This document shows positions 22,714 through 34,100 of a stretch of DNA of 64,000 bases, one piece after another. Source of the stretch: Antedon mediterranea (Eukaryota; Echinodermata; Crinoidea; Comatulida; Antedonidae); NCBI RefSeq assembly GCF_964355755.1, contig NC_092671.1, positions 37,155,304-37,219,303 of the forward strand, read 5' to 3'. The translations under genes were made by a program, and so were the position numbers. Positions within the stretch are counted from its first letter, which is position 1. Every line of letters starts with the position of its first letter. Under the pieces are notes generated by a model, which ran no database searches, had not been told where the DNA came from, and saw only the letters and a program-made list of their open reading frames with translations.

Positions 22714-24882
22714 TTAATAATTAAATATTTTTACATTGTTGGCTCTGTGGTTTGCCACTGCAACCCTCCTTGGTCTTTCTGAGATTACAGCAATCCCAGA
22801 TGGAATATCCAACCCATCATCTTTGTTATCTATTCGTTTAATGAATTTACCATTTTGATCAAATAGTTGTAGTTTAGGATTACTGGATACTATCATATTC
22901 CCATCCATGTCTATGGTTATACCATAAGGACCCTTGACTTTACCATCTTCTACACCAGAGCCTACAAGGATCTTTATCAGCTTATCATTACCATCAAACA
23001 TTTGTATTCTGTGATTATCAAGATCAGCAACAATCACATGACCCTCATTTGTTACAGCAACATCTTGTGTTTTATTCATTTCACCTGCTTCACTACCTTT
23101 AGAACCTATTTTATCAAGTAGACTACCATCATCAATATTGAATTTAAACACACAGTGACATTCGCGGTCTGCTACATATAACATCCTGGTCTTTTGGTTT
23201 ACTGTTACTCCATCAGGATATTTTAATACTCCTTTACCAAAGGTTCGGATTTCATGATATTGATTATCACACATTACAACACATTTACCTAATTCATCAC
23301 TATACACCATGTGACCATTGCCTATTTGATGCATGCGATTGACTTGTACATTTTGTGGTATTTGTATCTTAGAAACAAAACTACCTGATTGATCAAACTT
23401 TATTAAATCTTTACTGTAGCTTGACACTAACATACATCCATCAGTATCCAATACTACATCTGTCACTTTGTTTGTTTTCGAATGTTCTTTATACTCTGAT
23501 ATGTTATCTATGGTATGTACAAGTCCAACAGGTTCCACCTTGATACTCACTGGTGAACCTATGACATGTGACATATCTCCATCATTGATATCCATGTGCC
23601 AATCTCCTTCCAAATCACATCTACCTGTTACTGTGTACTCTCCCTTTCTGTGTGTTACTTCAGTGGCTGATTTCGCACCTGATGAGTTGCTTAGTGTGGC
23701 TGTTAATTTACCAACATCACTCTCTGCTAGTCTTGATACTCTCACACTAAATGGCTGTCCTTTTGTGACTGAAATGTTCTCATCTTCTTTATTAACATTG
23801 TGTACACCACCAACAGTGATAAGTCTACCAACACCTTCATGATTCATCAACTCAACCAGCTGTGGAGATGGAATAAACTTTAGTGTAATTCTTGTTTTTG
23901 TAAATGATTTGTCCAATTCATCTGCTGCAGCGTCATTCTCAACTACAGTGATAGTCGTCTGGTATGATGCAAGGTTTTCTGTTTCTGTTGGTTTATTCAT
24001 TGTTTTCTTGATTGATTCCATCAACGTGTTTACTTGTGTCAGCTTGAATTCAATACTTTTAACTTGACGATCGATAACTTTGCTTTGGTCTTTATAAATC
24101 TGTTTAAGATTTGCCATCATTATCTTTGTTTCTTCCTTCACCTTTCTGATAATTGTCTTCTTGTGAATTTCAATCGCTGTTCTGCTTAACTTCAAATTGG
24201 ATTCAAACTCTGATCTGTCTTTAGTGATAACATCTAATCTCTCTTTTAGTTTTCTTTTAATTCCTTCAGCTGTCTTCATAGTTTCAGTAACAGTTGTATT
24301 AATCTCATTCAGAGCTATCTTCATTGGGATCACCTCATGTTTATTTCTATAACAACGGACAATATGCTTGCAATCTTCACATGCAGGAAGTTTACATGTA
24401 CGACAGTAATCTTCCAGTTTTTTATTCAGGTGATTTTGGCAGTTTAGTGAATCTTCACTTTGTTCTTCTATGTCTGTATCCAGTGTGTATAGTGAATGGT
24501 TCTCCAGCGTAGGGAACATCTTATGCTGTTGGATGCATTGCCTACACATATACATTTCACATTCAGAACAATAGTGCTGAGGTTGATTCAAACATCTTGA
24601 GCATGTTTCAGGTTTTTCAGATTCAATCTTCTCAACGTATTCAACTAGGTAACTGATTGTTTCATTGCACTTCAAATGTTTCAAATCACCATCTTTAAGA
24701 TCGTACGTCTCACGGCATTTTTGACATCGTATCTTGCCGTGTCTTCTCATCAAATCTTGCAGGCAGTTCAGACAGTAAGTGTGAAGACAGTTAAGCGCCT
24801 TTGGATCTGTGAATCTTTGTAGACAGATTGAACATTCCAGATCTCTTTGGTCAAAAAACTTCAATACTGTTTTAGCAGACAT
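22714..24882 (-). CDS. TRIM-NHL E3 ubiquitin ligase-like protein, copy 1
   Basis: 722 aa in one coding exon. RING-HC finger with C17, C20, C32, H34, C37, C40, C53, C56; B-box-like Cys/His clusters at about 94-135 and 148-190; coiled coil about 190-310; filamin-type Ig domain about 355-455 (ending VIGSPVSIKVEP); NHL beta-propeller about 470-722. This order defines the TRIM2/3/71 class, in which the RING transfers ubiquitin and the propeller binds RNA or protein. The ATG at 24882 is preceded on the minus strand by ttttacag, a splice acceptor abutting the start codon; the matching donor is at 27138. Copy 1 is closest to copy 3. Its upstream exon is cut off from its original flank by the giant transposon. 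Which TRIM orthologue it is cannot be told; it belongs to a local expansion. Confidence 0.93.
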   Translation of the reverse strand: MSAKTVLKFFDQRDLECSICLQRFTDPKALNCLHTYCLNCLQDLMRRHGKIRCQKCRETYDLKDGDLKHLKCNETISYLVEYVEKIESEKPETCSRCLNQPQHYCSECEMYMCRQCIQQHKMFPTLENHSLYTLDTDIEEQSEDSLNCQNHLNKKLEDYCRTCKLPACEDCKHIVRCYRNKHEVIPMKIALNEINTTVTETMKTAEGIKRKLKERLDVITKDRSEFESNLKLSRTAIEIHKKTIIRKVKEETKIMMANLKQIYKDQSKVIDRQVKSIEFKLTQVNTLMESIKKTMNKPTETENLASYQTTITVVENDAAADELDKSFTKTRITLKFIPSPQLVELMNHEGVGRLITVGGVHNVNKEDENISVTKGQPFSVRVSRLAESDVGKLTATLSNSSGAKSATEVTHRKGEYTVTGRCDLEGDWHMDINDGDMSHVIGSPVSIKVEPVGLVHTIDNISEYKEHSKTNKVTDVVLDTDGCMLVSSYSKDLIKFDQSGSFVSKIQIPQNVQVNRMHQIGNGHMVYSDELGKCVVMCDNQYHEIRTFGKGVLKYPDGVTVNQKTRMLYVADRECHCVFKFNIDDGSLLDKIGSKGSEAGEMNKTQDVAVTNEGHVIVADLDNHRIQMFDGNDKLIKILVGSGVEDGKVKGPYGITIDMDGNMIVSSNPKLQLFDQNGKFIKRIDNKDDGLDIPSGIAVISERPRRVAVANHRANNVKIFNY

Positions 24883-27138
24883 CTGTAAAATACAATACAG
24901 TATTTTTTTCAGTTAGTGTAAACTATAAGATGTATTCCAGAAGGAATGACAGAGTATGAGGATGCTCAACATAACCTTAATGTTGGCTTTGGATGGATGG
25001 CTAAGAAAGAATATAAGAAAATGGTTTCTAAAAATGTCTACAATTAAAAATAAAAGCAACCAACATAAACTACGGTAACGGTAACCTCTGTAAGTTTACA
25101 AAAAAAAATCCCATCATCGCTACTGTATAATACAAAGGTCAACAAATATACATAATGAATGTTTATGAGTTGAATGGGGTTAATTTTAATGATTATAAAA
25201 ATTGAGGCTGTCACAAATACAACATTCGTTATTTGCTTCATAACCGTCACACATTGTGTAACAACTTTTATTCAATTTCATGTATTGTAAATGGCGACAC
25301 CACGCAGTAGATATCAAGTCGGCTTTCACAAATATAACCCAACCTATCGTATCGAATACCATGATAAAACTGTTTACACAAAGCTAAGAAGAGTGGCCTA
25401 CAATAATATAGGGCCTACGTTCAATCGTTAAAAGGAGATTTACACACACCACAAATAGGTTAAGCTTCCAAGTTTATTCAGAGTATACATATTTACTGAT
25501 ACTGTACAAGCAATGCTAAAAACTACTAAAGCTTAATAATAAACTACATTTGGCCTCTTGGGGGCTACCACTCATATGACATCGCTGTATGAAAGGTCCA
25601 GTGTGTTGTCACAGGAGCCAGATCAAATGGTTGTTATTAAGTATATCGGTAAGGATGTAATAAGTGACATCCGTTAGGTAAATTGTGGAATTTGGGGGCA
25701 AAATAATTCCCCAGAATTATACCAGCCAAATTAGCGAATAACCTGAGTAACATATGAGTAGCGCCTGTGTTGAGTTAGGTGTTGGATGATGCCGGGGGAT
25801 GGCTGGGTGGGAAAGATTGAAAAGTTTGTACAACTATCGAACGGCTAATTTAAAAATGAAGTGTGCTAGTATGCATCTTAGTAAACAACTGAAAACACAC
25901 TGAATTCCCATTGGTTGCCAATTAGAAATTAGCCTATCCTACATTTTTGTGGTTCCACTATTAGATATACCCGTTGGTCTATAGAAATACATTGTCAATT
26001 ACTGTGGTTGGAACTTTGATAAAGTGTCTCCCTTGACTAACATTCCGTTTTAATTACCTGTAAAAACAATATACCATATTCGGCGCTAGTTCCGTTTCGC
26101 ACCTGTTTTTATTTCGACTTCCTTTTGACTCCAAATTGTTAAGCAACTTATTGTGAATACCACACCTTAAAATTGGCCTCATAAGTACTTTTATGAAGAA
26201 GAATCACATAAAAAGTAACAAATAAATCCTTAAATTGATGATTTTACAGACATGTTTCTCGCATACCGTTCGCGAATTTAGCATAGCGAAGTTCAATATT
26301 TTCGTTTCTATGGAGCGCCAAAAGAGCAACAACAATAGATGGTTAAAACCTCAGTGGAATGCGTCTTCTTTTAATGCATTTATTATTGAAATACACGTTT
26401 AATTTTAATATATTTTGTCAATAAAAATGCTGTAACATTTTACTACTAATAATTTGCTGTTTTCAAAAAGCAACCAACCCTAGGCCCACGAGTAAAGACT
26501 AGGCCTAGTACATGTAATATGATGATGAATTTGTCGATTTTCATTCCTAAAAGTTCCTGCAAAAACCATGTACAGTATTATTTTTTTTGCATTGACAAAA
26601 TATGATAAAATTGAACGTAATTTTCACCAATAATGCATTAAATATACGCAATTTACTGAGTTTTTAGCCCTCTATTATGATTGCTCTTTTGGCGCTCCAT
26701 AGAAACAACAACATTGAACATGCGAAATTCACGAACCGATGTGCGAGAAACACGTCTGTAAATTCATCAATTTAAAGGATTTATTTTTTACTTTTTGTGT
26801 GATCTCCTTCGTAAAAGTATTTTTGAGGCCTAATTCTAAGGTGTGGTACTCACGATAAAGTTACTTAACCAATTTTGAGTCGAAATAAACGACAGGTGCG
26901 AAACGGAACTAGCGCCCCATATTCATCCTAACACTTCTATTACTCTGAAATCTACCCACATTTATATACCACATCCTTAGTTAAAAGAAAGTACTTGTGC
27001 CGTGTATAAACTATAATTTATTACTTTAAATTTCCTGAAAATAATACATGGCTGGATACAAAAGATATTATCCATGTGTGTTATAATACACATTGTATAT
27101 AGAACCTTATTTTTATTATAGAAAAAGTTATTACTTAC
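24883..27138 (-). other. 5' UTR intron of TRIM copy 1, enlarged by insertions
   Basis: Acceptor cag abuts the ATG; the donor (ca|gtaagtaa on the minus strand) is at 27138. The paralogous introns of copies 2 and 3 are 648 and 625 bp; here the intron is 2256 bp because about 1.6 kb (roughly 25437-27020) is inserted, including the element at 26082-26916. Confidence 0.7.
26082..26916. mobile_element. 835-bp DNA transposon with ~250-bp TIRs and 8-bp target duplication
   Basis: Left end ggcgctagttccgtttcgca and right end gtgcgaaacggaactagcgcc are inverted repeats that run on for about 250 bp (cacaccttaaaattggcctc pairs with gaggcctaattctaaggtgtg). Flanks are the identical octamer CCATATTC at 26074-26081 and 26917-26924. 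No coding frame; non-autonomous. The TIR sequence matches no family I can name. Confidence 0.88.
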
Positions 27139-27195
27139 TGTGAAAATGTTGTAAACTTCAAAAGACTGTAAATATTCAGACGAACAAGAGTCTAA
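27139..27195 (-). promoter_or_regulatory. Noncoding first exon of TRIM copy 1 (truncated flank)
   Basis: Minus-strand donor cattttcaca|gtaagt is conserved in position in copies 2 (47618), 3 (56403) and 4 (63788). The exon sequence (inverse of gttgtaaacttcaaaagact, aatattcagacgaac) matches the others up to gacgaac, where the giant element begins. Confidence 0.65.
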
Positions 27196-30130
27196 ATGTC
27201 ATCCGTCAGGGCACCTATTTATTTTACGCATGCGCACTTAATTCCTTGGATAGATGGACCGCAATTCATAGATCGTATTTTACCATTTGCACAATTATTC
27301 GATTATTACAGTGTAAGTGCAACGCGATGGTGAAAGTTGTTCTCGTTTTACCTTTGTAATTTTCATGCAATTCCACTACAAAACCATGAATCATAATTTT
27401 AGCGTACTGTTGCAAAATTTTAATCTTCGAATAATCATAATTTGCTTATATTTAGTAATTTTATTGCGTCACGGCACCTAGTTAGCTCAGTGCTGAGTTA
27501 GCTACATGCACTGAGTTACCATACGTTGTTCGGTTCGATATGAACGAAGGTCTGAATTCACTATGAATCTGGTAGTGCCCTGACGGATGATAAGTATTAA
27601 TTGTCATCCGTGAGGGCACCTATATAGTTAACATACACGTTGTTTTCCGTTAACATACACGTTGTTAATTCACTCTGTGTAACTGGTAGTGCCCTGACGA
27701 ATGATAAGTATTAATTGTCAATCGTCAGGGCACCTATATAATAGTTATAACATACACGTTGCTAATTCACTGTGAAACTGGTAGTGCCCGGTCTGACGGA
27801 TGAAAAGTATTAATTGTCATCCGTCAGGGCACCTATAGGCCTAATAGTTATAACATACACGTTGCTAATTCACTGTGAAACTGGTAGTGCCCTGACAGAT
27901 GAAAAGTATTAATTGTCATCCGTCAGGGCACCTAAATAGTTAACATACACGTTGTTAATTCACTGTGTAACGTAGTGCCCTGACGGATGATAAGTATTAA
28001 TTGTCATCCGTCAGGGCACCTAAATAGTTAACATACACGTTGTTAATTCACTATGAATCTGGTAGTGCCCTGACGGATGATAAGTATTAATTGTCATCCG
28101 TCAGGGCACCTAAATAGTTAACATACACGTTATTAATTCACTCTGTGTAACTGGTAGTGCCCTGACGGATGATAAGTATTAATTGTCATCCGTCAGGGCA
28201 CCTATATAGTTAACATACACGTTATTAATTCACTGTGTGTAACTGGTAGTGCCCTGACGGATGATAAGTATTAATTGTCATCCCTCAGGGCACCTATATA
28301 GTTAACATACACGTTGTTAATTCACTCTGTGTAACTGGTAGTGCCCTGACGGATGATAAGTATTAATTGTCATCCGTCAGGGCACCTAAATAGTTAACAT
28401 ACACGTTGTTAATTCACTGTGAAACTGGTAGTGCCCTGACGGATGATAAGTATTAATTGTCATCCGCCAGGGCACCTATATAGTTAACATACACGTTGTT
28501 AATTCACTATGAATCTGGTAGTGCCTGACGGATGATAAGTATTAATTGTCATCCGTCAGGGCACCTAAATAGTTAACATACACGTTGTTATTCACTATGA
28601 ATCTGGTAGTGCCCTGACGGATGATAAGTATTAATTGTCATCCGTCAGGGCACCTATATAGTTAACATATCATGTTGTTAATTCACTGTGAAACTGGTAG
28701 TGCCCTGACGGATGATAAGTATTAATTGTCATCCGTCAGGGCACCTAAATAGTTAACATACACGTTGTTAATTCACTATGAATCTGGTAGTGCCCTGACG
28801 GATGATAAGTATTAATTGTCATCCGTCAGGGCACCTATATAGTTAACATATCATGTTGCTAATTCACTGTGAAACTGGTAGTGCCCTGACGGATAGGATA
28901 AGTATTAATTGTCATCCGTCAGGGCACCTATATAGTTAACATACACGTTGCTAATTCACTGTGAAACTGGTAGTGCCCTGACGGATGAAAAGTATTAATT
29001 GTCATCCGTCAGGGCACCTATAATAGTTATAACATACACGTTGCTAATTCACTGTGAAACTGGTAGTGCCCTGACAGATGAAAAGTATTAATTGTCATCC
29101 GTCAGGGCACCTAAATAGTTAGCACACGTTGTTAATTCACTGTGTAACGTAGTGCCCTGACGGATGATAAGTATTAATTGTCATCCGTCAGGGCACCTAA
29201 ATAGTTAACATACACGTTGTTAATTCACTATGAATCTGGTAGTGCCCTGACGGATGATAAGTATTAATTGTCATCCGTCAGGGCACCTAAATAGTTAACA
29301 TACACGTTATTAATTCACTCTGTGTAACTGGTAGTGCCCTGACGGATGATAAGTATTAATTGTCATCCGTCAGGGCACCTAAATAGTTAACATACACGTT
29401 GTTAATTCACTGTGTAACGTAGTGCCCTGACGGATGATAAGTATTAATTGTCATCCGTCAGGGCACCTATATAGTTAACATACACGTTGTTAATTCACTC
29501 TGTGTAACTGGTAGTGATAAGTATTAATTGTCATCCGTCAGGGCACCTAAATAGTTAACATACACGTTGTTAATTCACTGTGTAACGTAGTGCCCTGACG
29601 GATGATAAGTATTAATTGTTATCCGTCAGGGCACCTAAATAGTTAACATACACGTTGTTAATTCACTATGAATCTGGTAGTGCCCTGACGGATGATAAGT
29701 ATTAATTGTCATCCGTCAGGGCACCTAAATAGTTAACATACACGTTGCTAATTCACTGTGTGTAACTGGTAGTGCCCTGACGGATGATATAAGTATTAGG
29801 CCTAATTGTCATCCGTCAGGGCACCTAAATAGTTAACATACACGTTGCTAATTCACTGTGAAACTGGTAGTGCCCTGACGGATAGGATAAGTATTAATTG
29901 TCATCCGTCAGGGCACCTATATAGTTAACATACACGTTGCTAATTTACTGTGAAACTGGTAGTGCCCTGACGGATGAAAAGTATTAATTGTCATCCGTCA
30001 GGGCACCTAAATAGTTAACATACACGTTGCTAATTCACTGTGTGTAACTGAGTGCCCTGACGGATGATATTAAGTATTAGGCCTAATTGTCATCCGTCAG
30101 GGCACCTAAATAGTTAACATACACGTTGCT
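27196..30130 (+). repeat. Left inverted terminus: unique end plus ~28 subrepeats of ~91 bp
   Basis: Each unit reads tcatccgtcagggcacct, a tagttaacatacacgttg spacer, taattcactgtg, ctggtagtgccctgacgga, tgataagtattaattg. The words catccgtcagggcac and gtgccctgacggatg in one unit are exact inverses, so single strands fold at two scales. Twenty-eight units were counted between 27590 and 30130. The outermost end of the element contains the same catccgtcagggcac word. Confidence 0.92.
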
Positions 30131-30804
30131 AGAGCACACATGGTCATATTTGATACTACTGTATTACTGTTATTAATTGTAATGTTTATACATTATTTAA
30201 GGAGTTAAATGATTGTGTTAAGGTTGTAGGATAATTGTGAGCCATATCGATAAAAGTATTTGACGCAGATACAAATGTTTTAGAACTATAATAACTTTAT
30301 TGTAATAAACTGGGAATAAACTATACAAAGTACACATCTACACAGTAGGAATAAATGGAAGAGTGATTCACATAGAAGAATGTTATCTATGTTAAGGAGT
30401 GAGCAAAGCAATGATGGATTGCTTCGTGGTCTGGGGACAGTTCCAGTATAAACTTTCACTTATCATCTATGGGTGAATGACGAGTAGGCTATTGGAAACA
30501 TTTATTGTACTGTACAATGAGAGCAAATTTTAACAGATTGTTAAATATGGTATGATTGTATGATTGCTTGAATAAAGATTTTCTGAATAAAAACTAATCC
30601 TGCATTAATCTCACATTTGTTCATTGCTTTGACTATTTAAGAAGCTGAAACTTAAATAAAACCACGCGTGATTATAGCCAACGTTAAAATAAAATTAACT
30701 ATATCTAGTTGGTTTTTGTGATGCTTTTATTCTACAGTATAATTATGTAGTCATATAACATCAATAAATAATAAAAAATATATAATTCAAACAGTAATAA
30801 AAAT

Positions 30805-30885
<81 letters not shown>

Positions 30886-31154
30886 TATGTAATAGGTTAT
30901 CATATACTTTTAAGTTACTGTAGTTTGCGACCTTATTTTATGTAGATTCGAGCCCAAGTGTATAAATACATGTAAAAGTGAAGTGAAACAGTGATATATG
31001 CGGATTGTTTTTCCCTCCAAAACTTTTTATTACAACAAACACTCCTAAATTGACGCGATGATGATGCGGGAGAATTAAGCGAATGGTTAAAGATTGATCA
31101 TCGCTTTTAATATTATCAAGTTTCATATTTTGGTGACTACGTACCAGCAGATCA
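30131..31154 (+). other. 5' flank of the transposase gene inside the giant element
   Basis: AT-rich sequence between the left array and the ATG at 31155. It contains a long (ta)n run at 30806-30883. No core promoter motif can be assigned with confidence. Confidence 0.5.
30806..30883. repeat. (TA)n microsatellite
   Basis: About 78 bp of uninterrupted ta dinucleotides upstream of the transposase gene. Shorter (ta)n runs occur in its introns at 37095-37127 and 38675-38734, the latter after a (tc)n run. Confidence 0.95.
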
Positions 31155-34100
31155 ATGTCGGAAACATCAAGTCCTAATAGACAGACGGTGGGGTTAGCAT
31201 CTGAAGAACATGATGAGGAGGTCCCATCCTTACTGCCTAGGCCTACAACTTGTCAATGGAAACCGGGAGATAAATTACACGTGCTTATAAGTACTTGTTC
31301 TGAACTTGAGGAGCTAAAGTCTTCATTCGAAATTGAAACTAACACAAGCTTTGTTAAAAGTAAAACGTTTTCATGTTTTGGAGAGACTGGTAATATTTTT
31401 AATTGTTTATTATGCTTTAAGCTTATTAATATATTACGCTTAATTTTGTGGCGTGTAGAGGGGAGGTTGAAAGGAGGGGTATAGGGGTTGAACACCGTCT
31501 CGCATCGTGCGGGACGGTCCCGTATTATAAAAGTGATTTTCTAAGGAAATACGCATTTTCAACACGTGCCTGACCACATTTCTGTTTTTATTTTAATTTT
31601 ACATCTAGCCCAAAGCCCCAACACACCCATGATTCCACCATTTTTATACATTGCCAGCCGATTCTGCTACTATAGCAAAATCGGGTCACATTGCGGTGGA
31701 TAGATTACCAATATTTGTAAATATGTATTCATTTTTTACATCAGAGAATGCAAATTTATAAATTTTAGGCGATATTGTCAAAGGTCAAGCGCCTAGCCTG
31801 CCACATTTAGATATTCAATATTGTCCGGTGTCACATTCTTAAAAGATTGCATACGACCCTCTATAAATAATGAAAAAAATACACTAAATAATATAGTCCA
31901 GAAGCACAAGAGCATAGCCGGAAATGTGATTTACGGCCATCTAGAGGGGAAAAAATTCCGGCCTAAAGTATGGATCCACTAACCAAGATCCACCCAGCCA
32001 TTGAACCTGGTTACAGCCCGGTCAATAAATTCATTCTAAACACAAACCATCTATTATAGTAAATTCTCAATCCAACCACCAATAAATAAATGAGAAAATA
32101 TAAATTAGAGCCAACTCCTTTTATCAATATGCCATACCCATACATTGTATTCGTGTTAAAGATAAGTCATCGTCGTATGCTTAAGCAACCGATAGCAAGA
32201 ACTATATTGTGTTTTGAACCTGTTTTGAAGGGTAGGCTTATAATATAAATGATATTTTTTATTCGTATCGATTTCTTTTACAGAAATAAAAGACAAACCA
32301 CACAAACTCCTCTGGAAATCCGATATCATAGTTCATCCATATATAGTTTTAAATACTGAGCGGTATATATGCCACCACGGACCACAAAGGAAAAAGGATG
32401 AAGCAGAAGTAGTAAGACACGAAGTGCTCAACATTATAATTAATTAAGGACTTTTTGATGATGAAAATGATGATGTTAATGATGATAATAATGATGATGT
32501 TAATGATGATAATAATGATAATGATAATGATGGTGATGATAATAGAATGATGGCGATGATATTGATAATGATGGTGATAATTATAATAATGATAATGAAA
32601 ATGATGATAATCGAACAGCGAGAAACTCCCGAATTGATGAGTACTATTTTGTAATTCGTCGTGTTTATAAACTAAATAACATTTAGGGTTTAGGGAGTGG
32701 AGTTTACATCCATTTTTATATATATTTTTTTAAATATCGACACCAAAATTAATATTGTCCTAACAAAAAATTACTTTCCCTAAACCCTGGTTTAATACAA
32801 ATACAACTTATTATACATTAATATATAAAATATATTATACAATATGCAAATTTAAAAATATTGAACAAACCATGTTACAGATCATTCAACCAAATGTTTA
32901 TAAAGAGTAGTTTTAAATAATATGATGCGATAGGGAGCGGATATCAAACATAATGTTGTTTATGGTCACCCTGATAAGGTTAAACAAAAATATAATTGTC
33001 ATCATCACTTTAGAAATCATTATTATCATTCATTAGTATTAATCATTATTATGATTATAACCATTATCAATTCACTAACATCATATAATAATTTATAGTT
33101 GTACTACTGTGTTTGTGTAAATGTATGATCTACATTTTAACTTCAGTGTAAGGACCATGAATACGGTAAACGACGAATTCGTTTGCAACCGTAAAAAAAA
33201 CTTGCATGTCCGGCTTCTGTTGTTGCAAGAGAAATAATTGTCTTCACAGACTTTCAGGTGAGAAACCATAGCTCATGCATAGAAAAGGGATTAATTTTAA
33301 GCCTAAAATTGAAAAATAAATATTGATTTATCAGATTTGTAATAATTATTCTGGTTCCGAATTGAAATATATTATTTAGTGTTATTTTTGCATTGTACTT
33401 CGTCTATGTATAGCGATAGGATGATGGAGGTGCAACATTATAAAAAATGCGTATAATTGCTAACAGTATCTCACTTTAAAATATGTAGTCTAGTTTACCA
33501 AAATGGAAAAGAGACAGAGCAGCAAAGAAAATCAAATTAAATCTACATAAAGAAGGCACGGACTTGAAGTTTCAGCGAAAGATTTATGTATTATTGCCAG
33601 ATATTTCCGAACACAAGAATCATTCGCATGGAATAGTAAGTTCAACAATTATATCAAGTTTAATCTTTTGATTACCACATTTGTCCGAACTGTATTTGAG
33701 AACTTTTACCATACAAACTCTTGGTGTATATTTTTTTACGTGAGTTCGTCTCCCTTTTATTTTCATATACATTTCTTTCTCTTTATACATTTTCAGGCTG
33801 AGGAAATGTCGCTTTCAATTGACCCTCGAATAGTGGCAAAATCAGAAGAATATGTTTCTGAGGGTTTCCTATCTTCAAATTTAATAAGATTACTACTAGA
33901 GGCATACGTGAAGAAGGAGTTGTTTTACGGCCAAAACTGTCCATCTTGGACAAACAGGAGATTTTTTCCAAGTCGGAGAGACATCACAAACTTAGTCTAC
34001 AGCAAACGGCAAAAAATGATAAAGAATAAATTCGATCAGGAAAACCTGATTTCTAGCATATCGGAGTGGCGTACGGATTGTCCTGATGACAACTTCCATT

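Noticed and set aside
23468-23842. Plus-strand frames opposite the TRIM genes, repeated in each copy
   Set aside because: They mirror the filamin/NHL coding sequence and recur only because the four TRIM copies are similar. No start context or domain.
27590-30130. CRISPR-like appearance of regularly spaced palindromic repeats
   Set aside because: The whole 91-bp unit is repeated with no unique spacers, the setting is a eukaryotic intron-rich genome, and the mirror-image array at 40.3-42.4 kb shows it is a transposon terminus.
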